Below the pieces are notes generated by a model that was not told the origin of the DNA, did not search any database, and saw nothing but the letters and a program-made list of their open reading frames with translations. From an uncultured Paracoccaceae bacterium (GTDB lineage: Bacteria; Pseudomonadota; Alphaproteobacteria; Rhodobacterales; Rhodobacteraceae), in assembly GCA_937864535.1 (NCBI GenBank), contig CALMJS010000015.1, positions 1 through 64,000 of the forward strand: a stretch of DNA of 64,000 bases, given 5' to 3'. Shown here one piece after another: positions 35,692-45,230 of the stretch; position 1 is the first letter of the stretch, and every line of letters starts with the position of its first letter. The translations under genes were made by a program, and so were the position numbers.

Positions 35692-36615
35692 ATGGACTGG
35701 TTGATGATCGTCGCCGGGCTGGTGCTGTTGGTGCTGGCTGGCGACGCGCTGGTAAAGGGTGCGGTGAACCTTGCCCTTCGTCTGGGTATTCCCGCGTTGA
35801 TCGTTTCGTTGACGATTGTCGGATTTGGCACCTCTGCACCGGAAATGCTGGTGTCGGTACAATCCGTTTTGGGCGGTTTGCCCGAAATCGCGCTGGGCAA
35901 CGTGGTCGGGTCGAATATCGCCAACGTTTTGCTGATCCTTGGTATCCCGGCGATGATATCGGTCATCCACTCTAGCCAAGCTGACACCCGCGCCAGCTAT
36001 GTGCAGATGTTGGCGGTGACGGCGATTTTTGTCGCGCTGTGTTTCACCGGACCGCTGACCAAACTGCACGGGGTGTTTTTGCTGGTGCTGCTGGGCGGGA
36101 TGCTCTGGCATACGATCCGGGCCGCACGGCAGGGCCGCGCCGACGCCGAGGTCGAAGGCGCAGATCCGTCGATGACCAAGGGCAAGATTACGCTGTTCTT
36201 GCTGGCGGGCCTGATCGGCCTGCCCTTGGGCGCGACGCTGCTGATTGATGGGGCCACCTCTATCGCCCGCACCTATGGCGTGTCCGAGGCGATCATCGGC
36301 CTCACGCTGGTGGCGGTGGGGACATCCCTGCCGGAGCTGGCGACCACAGTGATGGCGGCGGTGCGCAAACAGGCGGATGTCGCGCTGGGTAACGTGATCG
36401 GGTCCAACCTGTTCAACCTGCTGTCGATCATGGGGATCACCGCGCTGATCGGCGATGTGCCGATTGCCGATCAGTTCCTCAAGGTTGACCTCTGGGTGAT
36501 GCTGGCCTCCGCCCTCGCGCTGGTGCCGTTCGTGTTTTTCCGCCGCGATATCGGGAAACTGGCTGGCGCGGTCTTGACCGGGCTATATCTGATCTATCTG
36601 GTCACTCTACTCTAA
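35692..36615 (+). CDS. calcium/sodium antiporter (YrbG/CaCA family)
   Basis: 307 residues, ten predicted membrane helices in two homologous halves. Each half has the alpha-repeat signature: GFGTSAPEMLVS followed by ALGNVVGSNIANVLLILG, and AVGTSLPELATT followed by ALGNVIGSNLFNLLSIMG. Exchanges Na+ (or H+) for Ca2+ across the inner membrane. Start ATG 35692, 2 bp after the small gene. Confidence 0.93.
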   Translation: MDWLMIVAGLVLLVLAGDALVKGAVNLALRLGIPALIVSLTIVGFGTSAPEMLVSVQSVLGGLPEIALGNVVGSNIANVLLILGIPAMISVIHSSQADTRASYVQMLAVTAIFVALCFTGPLTKLHGVFLLVLLGGMLWHTIRAARQGRADAEVEGADPSMTKGKITLFLLAGLIGLPLGATLLIDGATSIARTYGVSEAIIGLTLVAVGTSLPELATTVMAAVRKQADVALGNVIGSNLFNLLSIMGITALIGDVPIADQFLKVDLWVMLASALALVPFVFFRRDIGKLAGAVLTGLYLIYLVTLL

Positions 36616-36630
36616 CATAAGGGCGAACAG

Positions 36631-37407
36631 ATGCGGGCGTTGGTGACAGGGGCGGGAACGCGGCTGGGGCAGGCGATGGCGATTTATCTGGCCGGTCGCG
36701 GATACTCTGTCGCGGTGCATTATGCGACCAGCGCCCAAGGCGCCGACGCCACCGCCAAGGCCGTCCGCGAACGTGGACCGCAGGGCGTGACGTTGCAGGC
36801 CGATCTGCTGGACGAGGATCAGGTTATGGGCCTGATCCCCGCTGCCGCCGCTGGGCTGGGCGGTCCCATCACCTGCCTGATCAACAACGCCTCTATTTTC
36901 GAATACGACAATATCCACACGGCCACGCGTCGGTCGTGGGATCGACATATGGAATCGAACCTGAGGGCACCCTATGTCCTGACGCAGGCGATGGCCGCGC
37001 AATGCCCAGAGCCGGTGATGGACGATATGGGCGAACCTGTGGCACAGGGGCTGATCATCAACATGATCGACCAGCGTGTCCGCAAACTCACGCCGGAATT
37101 TTCGACCTATACCTTGGCCAAGATGGGCCTCTGGGCGCTGACACAGACGGCGGCGCAGGGGCTCGCGCCCATGGTGCGGGTCAATGCCATCGGACCGGGG
37201 CCGACGCTGCAGGGGGCGCGTCAGTCCGAAAGCCATTTTAAAAACCAGCGGTCCAACACTGTTTTGCGCCGCGGATCAAACCCCGCTGACATCTCGGCGG
37301 CACTGGGGTTCTTTCTCGATTCCCCAGGGGTGACGGGTCAATTGATCTGCGCCGATGGCGGGCAACATCTGGGGTGGCAAACTCCCGATGTGCTTGGCGT
37401 GGAGTAA
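36631..37407 (+). CDS. short-chain dehydrogenase/reductase, FolM/pteridine-reductase-like
   Basis: 258 residues. Rossmann motif VTGAGTRLGQAMA: the T-x-x-R-x-G variant fits NADPH use, as in pteridine reductases. LINNASIFEYDN, and the catalytic pair Y-x3-K in STYTLAKMGLWALT. A C-terminal VTGQLICADGGQHL is typical of SDRs. It may reduce dihydromonapterin or another pterin; no folate gene lies next to it, so this is a guess at best. Start is ATG 36631, 15 bp after the antiporter gene. Confidence 0.85.
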   Translation: MRALVTGAGTRLGQAMAIYLAGRGYSVAVHYATSAQGADATAKAVRERGPQGVTLQADLLDEDQVMGLIPAAAAGLGGPITCLINNASIFEYDNIHTATRRSWDRHMESNLRAPYVLTQAMAAQCPEPVMDDMGEPVAQGLIINMIDQRVRKLTPEFSTYTLAKMGLWALTQTAAQGLAPMVRVNAIGPGPTLQGARQSESHFKNQRSNTVLRRGSNPADISAALGFFLDSPGVTGQLICADGGQHLGWQTPDVLGVE

Positions 37408-37619
37408 TCCGCTCGCCTGCACTGCGACAAGTTGTGCACCGTGTCAAAAAACCGTCACAATTTCTTAATGAATCCTAGCGTTTAGGGTACGCCAAGGTAT
37501 TGCTGAAAATAAAAAGTATATTTTTCATCAGGTTATAGTTCTGCCTAATTAATAGGCAACTCGATGAGGGCCCCGAAAAACAAGGACTTTTTGCAGATGC
37601 CCCGAGTTTACCCACGAAG

Positions 37620-37628
37620 TTATCCACA
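37620..37628 (+). promoter_or_regulatory. perfect DnaA box in the AT-rich region upstream of uvrC
   Basis: TTATCCACA at 37620-37628 is the exact DnaA consensus, and a degraded TTACCCACG lies just before it (37608-37616). ATCCAC (37622-37627) and GTGGAT (37635-37640) also form a 6-bp inverted repeat. The surrounding 37408-37690 gap (283 bp) is AT-rich between 37440 and 37560, with A/T runs near 37500-37540; no gene is seen. It could be a DnaA-regulated promoter or a titration site. Only one full box, so an origin is not supported. Confidence 0.4.
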
Positions 37629-37690
37629 GTTTCCGTGGATGTCTTCCCCCTTGCCGCGGTGTCTGTAAAATTGCAGCAAGAGGCAGAATC

Positions 37691-39565
37691 ATGACTGACG
37701 ACCGTATCCCCCCGTCCGAGCCCGCCCTGACCGGTTATGACCGGATCGCCGCCTATGTGAGAACGCTGGACGGATCGCCCGGCGTGTATCGGATGCTCGA
37801 TGCCGAGAGTCGGGTTCTCTACGTCGGCAAGGCGCGGAATTTGCGCAATCGGGTGTCGAATTACGCGCGCCCCGGGGATCATTCGGCGCGGATTGCGCGG
37901 ATGATTGCCGAAACTGTCAGCATGATGTTCCTGACGACCCGGACAGAGACCGAGGCGCTGCTGCTGGAACAAAACCTGATCAAGCAGCTCAAGCCGCGGT
38001 ACAACGTGTTGCTGCGCGATGATAAGTCGTTCCCGAATATCCTCGTGACCTCGCACGATTATCCGATGGTGAAAAAGCACCGTGGCGCGCGCAAGGAAAA
38101 GGGTCAGTATTTCGGCCCCTTTGCCAGTGCTGGCGCGGTCAACCGCACGCTCAGCCAGTTGCAGCGGGTGTTCTTGCTGCGCAATTGCACCGATAGCCAG
38201 TTCGAGGGTCGCACGCGCCCCTGTCTGCAATATCAGATCAAACGCTGCACCGCCCCCTGTGTCGGCATGATCACCGCGGCGGAATATCAACGGTCAGTTC
38301 AGGATGCCAAGGAGTTCCTGTCAGGCCGCACTGCCCATATCCAAGAGGCGCTGGCCGAACAGATGATGGCTGCCTCGGACGCGATGGAGTTCGAGCGGGC
38401 TGCTGCGCTGCGTGACCGGATCAAGGCCCTGACGCAGGTTCAAACCGCTCAAGGCGTCAATCCGCGCACCGTCCCAGAGGCTGATGTGATCGGTCTGCAT
38501 GTGGAAAACGGTCAGGCCTGTGTGCAGGTGTTTTTCATCCGCGCCAACCAGAACTGGGGGAACCACGATTTCTATCCGCGGATCAGCGGCGAAGAGGATA
38601 TCGCCGAGGTCATGGAGGCCTTTATCGGGCAATTCTATTCCGACCGCGAGCCCCCGCGCATGTTGATCCTGTCCAATGGCGTGGATGATCCCGATCTCTT
38701 GGCCGCCGCCCTTGGCGACAAGGCGGGCCGCAAGGTTGAGATTATCGTCCCCCAACGCGGCGAAAAGGCCGAACTGGTCGAAGGCGCGCTGCGCAACGCC
38801 AAGGAATCTCTTGGTCGTCGGATGTCCGAAAACGCCACGCAGGGTCGGCTGCTGCGCGGCTTGGCTGAAGCATTTGATCTGGACACCGCGCCCCAGAGGA
38901 TCGAAGTCTACGACAACAGCCACATTCAGGGCACCAACGCCGTCGGCGCAATGGTTGTTGCCGGACCCGAGGGCCTGATGAAGTCGCAGTACCGCAAATT
39001 CAATATCCGGGGCGAGGACCTGACCCCCGGCGATGATTTTGGCATGATGAAAGAGGTGCTGACCCGTCGATTCAGTCGTCTGCTCAAAGAGGACCCGGAC
39101 AGGACGCTGGGAACGTGGCCGGATTTGTTGCTGATCGATGGCGGGGCCGGGCAGGTCAGTGCGGTCCAAGAGATTATGGATCAGTTCGGGATCGACGATG
39201 TGGCCATGGTCGGCGTGGCCAAGGGTGTGGACCGCGACCACGGCAAGGAAGAATTCCACCGCCCCGGAGAGCCGCCCTTTGCCCTGCAACGCAACGATCC
39301 GGTGCTCTATTTCGTCCAGCGTCTGCGCGACGAGGCGCACCGGTTCGCCATCGGAACCCATCGGGCCAAGCGGGCCAAATCGGTCGGTGTGACGCCGCTG
39401 GATGATATTCCGGGAATTGGGGCGACACGGAAACGGGCGCTATTGGCGCATTTCGGGTCAGCCAAGGCCGTCAGCCGCGCCAATCTGGCCGACCTGACCG
39501 CTGTCGAGGGCATTTCCGCCACGATGGCCGAGACGATTTACGGCTTCTTTCACGAAGGTGGCTAG
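37691..39565 (+). CDS. uvrC: excinuclease ABC subunit C
   Basis: 624 residues. Nucleotide-excision repair nuclease that nicks on both sides of a lesion with UvrAB. N-terminal GIY-YIG domain ([21 protein letters not shown] in parts, ~30-110), cysteine cluster NCTDSQF...[17 protein letters not shown] (in parts), UVR domain ([18 protein letters not shown], ~215-245), RNase H-like C nuclease with the Asp in [10 protein letters not shown] and [12 protein letters not shown], and C-terminal tandem helix-hairpin-helix ([18 protein letters not shown]). Start ATG 37691. Confidence 0.97.
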   Translation: MTDDRIPPSEPALTGYDRIAAYVRTLDGSPGVYRMLDAESRVLYVGKARNLRNRVSNYARPGDHSARIARMIAETVSMMFLTTRTETEALLLEQNLIKQLKPRYNVLLRDDKSFPNILVTSHDYPMVKKHRGARKEKGQYFGPFASAGAVNRTLSQLQRVFLLRNCTDSQFEGRTRPCLQYQIKRCTAPCVGMITAAEYQRSVQDAKEFLSGRTAHIQEALAEQMMAASDAMEFERAAALRDRIKALTQVQTAQGVNPRTVPEADVIGLHVENGQACVQVFFIRANQNWGNHDFYPRISGEEDIAEVMEAFIGQFYSDREPPRMLILSNGVDDPDLLAAALGDKAGRKVEIIVPQRGEKAELVEGALRNAKESLGRRMSENATQGRLLRGLAEAFDLDTAPQRIEVYDNSHIQGTNAVGAMVVAGPEGLMKSQYRKFNIRGEDLTPGDDFGMMKEVLTRRFSRLLKEDPDRTLGTWPDLLLIDGGAGQVSAVQEIMDQFGIDDVAMVGVAKGVDRDHGKEEFHRPGEPPFALQRNDPVLYFVQRLRDEAHRFAIGTHRAKRAKSVGVTPLDDIPGIGATRKRALLAHFGSAKAVSRANLADLTAVEGISATMAETIYGFFHEGG

Positions 39566-39607
39566 GTCACGCTGGCGTGTTTGTTCGCAAATGGATATGC
39601 AAAGCCT

Positions 39608-40195
39608 ATGAAATGGACACTGCCAAATATCCTGACTGTACTGCGTTTGCTGGCTGCGCCCGGCGTCGCGATCATGTTCCTTTACTTCGCCCGGCCTTGG
39701 GCGGACTGGTTCGCGCTGGTGCTGTTTGTCACCGCTGCGATCACCGATTTCTTTGACGGCTATCTGGCCCGTCTGTGGAAACAAGAGAGCAAGATCGGTG
39801 CGATGCTGGACCCGATCGCAGACAAGGCGATGGTCGTGATCGCGCTCATGGTGATCACCGGGTTTTCGGGCATGAACCCGTGGTTCCTGCTGCCCGCGAC
39901 CCTGATCATGTTCCGCGAAGTGTTCGTGTCAGGCCTGCGCGAATATCTGGGCGATACGGCGGGTCTGCTCAAGGTCACGAAACTGGCCAAATGGAAAACC
40001 ACCGCGCAAATGGTCGCCATCGCGGTGCTCTTTTCGACCGGCGCGTTCGAACATCACGCGATGAAGGACCCCGATTTTGTCGATCTCTCTCAGATCAGCT
40101 GGTTCGTCGGCGTCGTACTGCTGTGGGTTGCCGCGTTTTTGACGTTTATTACCGGAATGGACTATTTCCGCAAAGCTCTGCCCTATCTAAAGTGA
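39608..40195 (+). CDS. pgsA: CDP-diacylglycerol-glycerol-3-phosphate 3-phosphatidyltransferase
   Basis: 195 residues from ATG 39608. Makes phosphatidylglycerol phosphate, the precursor of PG and cardiolipin. The CDP-alcohol phosphotransferase motif D-G-x2-A-R-x8-G-x3-D-x3-D is seen as FFDGYLARLWKQESKIGAMLDPIADK (in parts). N-terminal KWTLPNILTVLRLLAAP is typical of PgsA. About five or six membrane helices. Follows uvrC and precedes moaD by 4 bp, a gene order often seen in Rhodobacteraceae. Confidence 0.95.
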   Translation: MKWTLPNILTVLRLLAAPGVAIMFLYFARPWADWFALVLFVTAAITDFFDGYLARLWKQESKIGAMLDPIADKAMVVIALMVITGFSGMNPWFLLPATLIMFREVFVSGLREYLGDTAGLLKVTKLAKWKTTAQMVAIAVLFSTGAFEHHAMKDPDFVDLSQISWFVGVVLLWVAAFLTFITGMDYFRKALPYLK

Positions 40196-40199
40196 TGGC

Positions 40200-40448
40200 A
40201 TGATCGACGTACTTTACTTTGCTTGGGTCCGCGAACGGATCGGATTGCCCCGCGAACAGGTTGAGACCAGCGCGGCCACCGTCGCTGACTTGGTGGCAGA
40301 ACTCTCTGCCCGCGAGGACCGCTATGCGGCGGCCTTTGCGGATGTGCGGGCGCTGCGCGTGGCTCTGGATCAGGAATTGACCGACTTTGACGCGCCCTTG
40401 GCCGGCGTGCGCGAGGTTGCGTTTTTCCCGCCGATGACGGGCGGTTGA
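40200..40448 (+). CDS. moaD: molybdopterin synthase small subunit
   Basis: 82 residues with the ubiquitin-like fold and the C-terminal Gly-Gly (FFPPMTGG) that carries the thiocarboxylate sulfur used to make molybdopterin from precursor Z. Stop overlaps the start of moaE by 1 nt (TGATG), so the two subunits are translated together. Confidence 0.93.
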   Translation: MIDVLYFAWVRERIGLPREQVETSAATVADLVAELSAREDRYAAAFADVRALRVALDQELTDFDAPLAGVREVAFFPPMTGG

Positions 40449-40888
40449 TGGACGTCCGGGTTCAATCAGACAGCTTTGATGCGGGGGATGAACTGAACCG
40501 GTTTACGGCGCGCGTTGATGGTGCCGGCGCGGTGGTCAGCTTTACCGGCGTGGTGCGCGACGTTGACGGTGGATTGATCGCGATGGAGATCGAACATTAC
40601 CCCGGCATGACGCAAAAGGCGATTTCCGCGATGGTCGAACAGGCGTGTGAACGCTGGGCGCTGGCCGATGTGACTGTGATCCATCGGCACGGCCGGCTCG
40701 AACCGGGCGCGCAGATCATGATGGTGCTGACCGCGTCGCGCCATAGGGTCGATGCCTTTGCGGCGGCCGAGTTCTTGATGGATTACCTGAAATCGCGTGC
40801 GCCGTTCTGGAAAAAGGAACTGACCCGCGCAGGGGCAGACTGGGTCGAGGCCCGCGACGAAGACGAAGCCGCTCTAAAGCGCTGGTAA
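40448..40888 (+). CDS. moaE: molybdopterin synthase catalytic subunit
   Basis: 146 residues from ATG 40448. Forms the heterotetramer with MoaD and inserts two dithiolene sulfurs. Conserved GAVVSFTGVVRD at the N-terminus, IEHYPGMTQKAI, VIHRHGRLEPGAQIMMV, and the catalytic Lys region SRAPFWKKELT. Last gene of the uvrC-pgsA-moaD-moaE cluster. Confidence 0.95.
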   Translation: MDVRVQSDSFDAGDELNRFTARVDGAGAVVSFTGVVRDVDGGLIAMEIEHYPGMTQKAISAMVEQACERWALADVTVIHRHGRLEPGAQIMMVLTASRHRVDAFAAAEFLMDYLKSRAPFWKKELTRAGADWVEARDEDEAALKRW

Positions 40889-40983
40889 TACTGCCGACAA
40901 TTTTAGCCACTGGCCCGATGTTTACCCGACCTTAGGTCGTGGCGGGCAGGGTGGCAGGGTCGCCAACAAACTGACCTGATGCC

Positions 40984-41763
40984 ATGCCCAGATCCGAACA
41001 GCCGATGACCCCTCTGGATTATGCGGTCGCCGATTTTGATCGCGACGTGATGTCCTCTGTCCGCACATCCCTCAATGCCGGTCATGCGCAGCTGGCGTTC
41101 CAGCCAATCGTCGCCGCGACGGGCAAAAACCCGATCGCATTTTATGAAGGTCTGATCCGGCTCAAGGATTCGGGGGGGCGGATTATCCCCGCTGGCCTGT
41201 TCATGTCAGAGATAGAGGAAACCGAACTGGGGCGCGAAATCGACTGTGCGTCTTTGCGGCTCGGGATCGAAACCCTGCGGGCGAACCCAACCTTGCGACT
41301 GTCGATTAACATGTCGGCGCGGTCGATGGCGGATGGCAAGTGGCGCAGAACCCTGGAACGGGGGCTGGCCGACAACCCGAACCTTGCGCCCCGGCTCATT
41401 CTGGAAATCAACGAGAGTTCCGCAATGGTCCTGCATGAGGTTCTGATTCGCTTTATGGCCGAAATGCAACCGCAGGGTGTTGCCTTTGCCCTCGATGATT
41501 TCGGGGCAGGGATGACGTCCTTTCGCTATCTCAAGGATTTCTTCTTTGATCTGGTCAAGATCGACCAGTGCTTTGTCCGCGGCATAGAGTCATCCCCGGA
41601 AAACCAGGTGATGACTGAGGCGCTGATCAATGTCGCCCATCAATTCGAGATGTTTGCCGTCGCCGAAGGTGTTGAAACCGCAGCAGAAGCTGCGCTTTTG
41701 CAGTCATTGGGTGTCGATTGTTTGCAGGGCTATCTATTCGGGGCGCCACGTATGGCACTTTGA
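40984..41763 (+). CDS. stand-alone EAL-domain protein (c-di-GMP phosphodiesterase)
   Basis: 259 residues, nearly all one EAL domain without GGDEF, PAS or membrane helices. The signature reads YEGLIR instead of EALLR, but Glu and the downstream Leu and Arg remain. The other metal and catalytic residues are seen: [40 protein letters not shown] and LQGYLFGAP. It should therefore be an active c-di-GMP phosphodiesterase. It lies alone between moaE and phaA. A GACC/GGTC dyad at 40927-40939 is upstream. Confidence 0.88.
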   Translation: MPRSEQPMTPLDYAVADFDRDVMSSVRTSLNAGHAQLAFQPIVAATGKNPIAFYEGLIRLKDSGGRIIPAGLFMSEIEETELGREIDCASLRLGIETLRANPTLRLSINMSARSMADGKWRRTLERGLADNPNLAPRLILEINESSAMVLHEVLIRFMAEMQPQGVAFALDDFGAGMTSFRYLKDFFFDLVKIDQCFVRGIESSPENQVMTEALINVAHQFEMFAVAEGVETAAEAALLQSLGVDCLQGYLFGAPRMAL

Positions 41764-41784
41764 TGCTTCTTTGGTGGTGCATAG

Positions 41785-41795
41785 CTGCGTTGCAG
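41785..41795. promoter_or_regulatory. PhaR-type site upstream of phaA
   Basis: CTGCGTTGCAG matches the CTGC-N3-GCAG site reported for PhaR, the polyhydroxybutyrate-responsive repressor of Paracoccus. It lies 111 bp before the phaA start. Confidence 0.5.
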
Positions 41796-41905
41796 CGAAA
41801 TTTGTTTGCTCGAATGATGGACGCCGCGTAAACAAGGTTCAAGCACGGGTAGAGGGGCCCGTCCCTCCCGCCCGCGGTCTTGGATCGAATAAGAGAGGAG
41901 TCCCT

Positions 41906-43081
41906 ATGACCAATGTTGTTATCGCTTCTGCCGGTCGTACTGCTGTCGGCAGCTTCGGCGGTTCGTTTGCTACCGTTCCCGCCCATGATCTCGGCGCTGC
42001 CGTTATCGAGGGTGTGGTTGCCCGTGCGGGCATCGATAAATCCGAAGTCAGTGAAACCATCCTCGGTCAGGTTCTGACCGCTGGTCAGGGACAGAACCCT
42101 GCCCGTCAGGCGCACATCAATGCGGGCCTGCCGATCGAGTCCGCTGCTTGGGGCATCAATCAGGTGTGTGGTTCGGGTCTGCGCGCGATTGCGCTGGCTG
42201 CCCAGCACATCGCCTTGGGTGATGCGGATATCGTGATCGCAGGCGGTCAGGAAAACATGTCGATGTCGCCCCACTGCCAGAACCTGCGCCCCGGCCAGAA
42301 AATGGGTGATCTGTCGCTGATCGACACGATGATCCGCGATGGTCTGTGGGATGCGTTCAATGGCTACCACATGGGCCAGACCGCAGAAAACGTTGCGAAC
42401 CAGTGGGGCATCACCCGCGAAATGCAGGACGTTTTCGCGCTCGCCTCGCAGAACAAGGCGGAAGCCGCGCAGAAGGCTGGCAAATTCGTCGACGAAATCA
42501 TTCCGTTCATCGTGAAATCGCGCAAGGGCGACATCACCGTCGATGCCGACGAATACATCCGTCATGGCGCGACCATCGATGCAATGACCAAACTGCGCCC
42601 CGCCTTTGCCAAGGATGGTTCGGTGACCGCTGGCAACGCCTCTGGCCTGAACGATGGCGCGGCGGCAGCCCTGTTGATGTCCGCTGACAATGCTGAACGG
42701 CGCGGGATCGAGCCGCTGGCCCGTATCGTGTCCTATGCGACCGCCGGTCTGGACCCGAAAATCATGGGCTGCGGTCCGATCCCTGCCTCGCGCAAGGCAT
42801 TGGCCAAGGCTGGCTGGTCGGTTGACAGCCTCGATCTGGTCGAAGCCAACGAAGCATTTGCCGCGCAGGCCTGTGCCGTGAACAAGGACATGGGCTGGAA
42901 CCCCGATATCGTGAACGTCAACGGCGGCGCGATTGCGATCGGTCACCCGATCGGCGCTTCGGGCGCGCGCATCCTGAACACCCTCGTGTTCGAGATGAAG
43001 CGTCGCAATGCCAAGCGCGGTCTTGCTACCCTGTGTATCGGTGGCGGCATGGGCGTCGCTCTGTGCGTCGAGCGTCCGTAA
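41906..43081 (+). CDS. phaA: acetyl-CoA C-acetyltransferase (beta-ketothiolase)
   Basis: 391 residues from ATG 41906, with SD AGAGAGGAG just upstream. Condenses two acetyl-CoA to acetoacetyl-CoA, the first step of polyhydroxybutyrate synthesis; it also works in reverse. The acylated Cys is in [17 protein letters not shown] (~89), and the C-terminal active site shows [27 protein letters not shown] and TLCIGGGMG with the second Cys. Ends before a strong terminator, then phaB follows. Confidence 0.96.
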   Translation: MTNVVIASAGRTAVGSFGGSFATVPAHDLGAAVIEGVVARAGIDKSEVSETILGQVLTAGQGQNPARQAHINAGLPIESAAWGINQVCGSGLRAIALAAQHIALGDADIVIAGGQENMSMSPHCQNLRPGQKMGDLSLIDTMIRDGLWDAFNGYHMGQTAENVANQWGITREMQDVFALASQNKAEAAQKAGKFVDEIIPFIVKSRKGDITVDADEYIRHGATIDAMTKLRPAFAKDGSVTAGNASGLNDGAAAALLMSADNAERRGIEPLARIVSYATAGLDPKIMGCGPIPASRKALAKAGWSVDSLDLVEANEAFAAQACAVNKDMGWNPDIVNVNGGAIAIGHPIGASGARILNTLVFEMKRRNAKRGLATLCIGGGMGVALCVERP

Positions 43082-43101
43082 CACTTCTTGGGTAACGATT
43101 G

Positions 43102-43132
43102 ATGGGGGCTCAGGCTCTGGGCCCCCATTTTT
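43102..43132 (+). terminator. rho-independent terminator after phaA
   Basis: ATGGGGGC (43102-43109) pairs perfectly with GCCCCCAT (43121-43128), followed by a T-run. Positioned 20 bp after the phaA stop; it separates phaA from phaB, which then needs its own promoter. Confidence 0.85.
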
Positions 43133-43150
43133 GCAGGGTGCGGCATTGCA

Positions 43151-43167
43151 GCGCAATAATATTGCGC
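43151..43167. promoter_or_regulatory. 17-bp palindrome upstream of phaB, candidate operator
   Basis: GCGCAATA, A, TATTGCGC is a perfect 8-bp dyad lying 57 bp before the phaB start and 19 bp after the phaA terminator. A TTGCAG just before and a GTTGC just after resemble the TGC-rich half sites bound by PhaR. Confidence 0.5.
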
Positions 43168-43223
43168 GTTGCCTAAATCTGAAGTAACAAGATTTCGAAG
43201 CGAAGTTCACGGAGGAATACAGA

Positions 43224-43946
43224 ATGTCTCGCGTCGCATTGGTCACTGGTGGGTCCCGCGGTATTGGTGCCGCAATTTCCAAGGCCCTTCAGGCGGCCGG
43301 TTACACCGTCGCTGCCAACTATGCCGGAAACGACGAAAAGGCCGCGGCCTTTACCGCCGAAACCGGTATCAAGACTTACAAGTGGAATGTGGGCAGCTAT
43401 GAGGATTCCGCCGCTGGCATCGCCAAGGTCGAGGCGGATCTCGGCCCGATCGACATCGTCGTCGCAAACGCTGGCATCACCCGTGACGCTCCGTTCCACA
43501 AGATGACCCCGGCCCAGTGGCAAGAGGTGATCGACACCAACCTGACCGGCGTGTTCAACACCGTTCACCCCGTTTGGCCGGGCATGCGTGACCGCAAGTT
43601 TGGCCGCGTCGTCGTGATTTCGTCGATCAACGGTCAGAAGGGCCAGTTCGGTCAGGTGAACTATGCGGCGACCAAGGCAGGCGATCTGGGTATCGTGAAG
43701 TCGCTGGCCCAAGAAGGCGCACGTTTCGGCATCACCGCCAACGCGATTTGCCCCGGCTATATCGCGACCGAAATGGTGATGGCGATTGCAGAAGAAGTCC
43801 GGAACAAGATCATTGCCGGCATTCCTGCCGGTCGTCTGGGCGAGCCGGAAGAAATCGCGCGCTGCGTCGCCTTCCTCGCCTCCGACGACTCGGGCTTTAT
43901 CAACGGCTCGACGATTTCCGCAAACGGCGCTCAGTTCTTTGTCTAA
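43224..43946 (+). CDS. phaB: acetoacetyl-CoA reductase
   Basis: 240 residues. NADPH-dependent SDR reducing acetoacetyl-CoA to (R)-3-hydroxybutyryl-CoA for PHB. TGGSRGIGAAIS binds the cofactor; catalytic SSINGQKGQFGQVNYAATKAG (Ser, Tyr, Lys) and CPGYIATEMV follow. The sequence agrees with PhaB/PhbB. SD-like GGAGGA upstream of ATG 43224. PHB synthase is not in this window. Confidence 0.96.
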   Translation: MSRVALVTGGSRGIGAAISKALQAAGYTVAANYAGNDEKAAAFTAETGIKTYKWNVGSYEDSAAGIAKVEADLGPIDIVVANAGITRDAPFHKMTPAQWQEVIDTNLTGVFNTVHPVWPGMRDRKFGRVVVISSINGQKGQFGQVNYAATKAGDLGIVKSLAQEGARFGITANAICPGYIATEMVMAIAEEVRNKIIAGIPAGRLGEPEEIARCVAFLASDDSGFINGSTISANGAQFFV

Positions 43947-43970
43947 GTGTCTTTGACGATATGCCAAAGA

Positions 43971-43997
43971 GGGCCGGTCATAGCGACCGGCCCTTTT
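43971..43997 (+). terminator. rho-independent terminator after phaB
   Basis: GGGCCGGTC (43971-43979), loop ATAGC, GACCGGCCC (43985-43993), then TTTT. A 9-bp perfect stem 25 bp after the phaB stop. Confidence 0.88.
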
Positions 43998-44014
43998 CGT
44001 CTCGTAAGCTGGAT

Positions 44015-44185
44015 TTAGCAGCGGGACGATCCCGTAAGGTCACTTGGGGCCAGCGGGAATTTGGGCGCACGCCTATTTGACCTCGTTAGAATCCGACGGA
44101 AAACATCGCGGAACGCTCCGGCGCGAAGCTGTCGGGCACGTGTCGACGCGATCTGGGCATGTTCGGTAGACGTGATATGAATCAT
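44015..44185 (-). CDS. possible small basic protein
   Basis: 56 codons from ATG 44185, with an AGGTG sequence 4-8 bases upstream. The peptide is basic (ARQLRAGAFRDVFRRILTRSNRR) and somewhat resembles small arginine-rich DUF1127-type proteins, but the match is loose. Codon use is good in the first half and weaker toward the end. It is divergent from the LysR gene at 44287. It could be a chance frame. Confidence 0.35.
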   Translation of the reverse strand: MIHITSTEHAQIASTRARQLRAGAFRDVFRRILTRSNRRAPKFPLAPSDLTGSSRC

Positions 44186-44286
44186 GGCGCACCTTTTGAG
44201 GAACTTGACTGATGTCAGAGTAGGCCTCAAAAATTCAGCGGACAAACGAGTGTTTTTGTATCTTCACATAAGGAAAACTTATCTGG

Positions 44287-45228
44287 ATGTCGAACCGGCT
44301 GCCGCCATTGACTGCGCTTAGGTCCTTTGAGGCCGCGGCCCGGCATCTTTCCTTTGCAAAGGCGGCCGAGGAGTTGTCGGTGACCCCTGCCGCTCTGTCG
44401 TTTCAGATCAAGTCGCTAGAAGAGCATTTGGGACAGCCGCTATTTGTCCGTCTGAATCGGGCGGTGCAACTGACTGAGGCCGGCCGTGCTTTGGCTCCCG
44501 GGGCCAGCCAGGGCTTTGCGACGCTGTCTCAGGCGTGGCGCAGTGCCAGGCAGAGCGGGCAGAGCACCACGCTCAATGTCACAGCGGGCCCTGCCTTTAC
44601 CTCAAAATGGCTCGCGCCGCGTCTGTTCGAGTTCGCCCGCCTCTATCCTGGTATCGACCTGCGGTTCATCGCCTCGCTGAGGTTGCTGGATTTTGACTAC
44701 GATGAGGTCGATATCGCGATCCGATACGGATACGGCGGCGCGACGGATCTGTTTTCTGTGCCTTTGACCGGGAGGGAATGGCTCACGCCCGTGATGCGCC
44801 CGGACCTGGTTACCGCATATCCGACGCCCGGGTCGTTGATCGGCGCGCCGTTGCTGCATAATGCATCGGACGATTTCTTGCAGCCGCGGACCGACTGGCC
44901 CGCGTGGTTTCGCGCGAGTGGCGTCGCGCATGACCCGCAGATCACCGCAACTTTTTCGCAACCTGATCATGCCTATGATGCCGCAATCGAAGGGGCGGGT
45001 GTCGCGCTCGCCCGGATGAGCTTTGTGCGGCGTGATATCGAATTGGGGCGCTTGGCCGCGCCATTCTCTGTTGGTATTTCCACCCGAGCCCATTTTCGGC
45101 TGCTGTGTCGGACATCGGCGGTCGACCGACCGCAGGTACGCGCATTCCGGGATTGGGTCACCGCTCAAATGGTCGGGGCAGATGCGGCGCCCGAAGATAT
45201 GACGATCATTCCGGTCGAGGAGCTTTGA
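44287..45228 (+). CDS. LysR-family regulator, GcvA-like
   Basis: 313 residues. HTH ~8-66 (PLTALRSFEAAARHLSFAKAAEELSVTPAALSFQIKSLE in parts) with the segment PLFVRLNRAVQLTEAG, and the GcvA-type effector domain (FTSKWLAPRLFEFARLYPGIDLRF). Its stop is 2 bp before the DMT transporter gene, so the two form an operon and the regulator may answer to that exporter's substrate. Confidence 0.9.
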   Translation: MSNRLPPLTALRSFEAAARHLSFAKAAEELSVTPAALSFQIKSLEEHLGQPLFVRLNRAVQLTEAGRALAPGASQGFATLSQAWRSARQSGQSTTLNVTAGPAFTSKWLAPRLFEFARLYPGIDLRFIASLRLLDFDYDEVDIAIRYGYGGATDLFSVPLTGREWLTPVMRPDLVTAYPTPGSLIGAPLLHNASDDFLQPRTDWPAWFRASGVAHDPQITATFSQPDHAYDAAIEGAGVALARMSFVRRDIELGRLAAPFSVGISTRAHFRLLCRTSAVDRPQVRAFRDWVTAQMVGADAAPEDMTIIPVEEL

Positions 45229-45230
45229 CC

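Noticed and set aside
37408-37690. Replication origin upstream of uvrC
   Set aside because: Only one consensus DnaA box is present, and the usual origin genes (dnaA, hemE, parAB, gidA) are not nearby.
41140-41170. Degenerate, inactive EAL domain because of EGL
   Set aside because: Only the middle residue of the signature differs; the metal-binding and catalytic residues are all present, so activity is likely.
41627-43282. 551-codon minus-strand frame opposite phaA
   Set aside because: phaA on plus is unmistakable; the antisense frame has no family features and a codon pattern mirrored from phaA.
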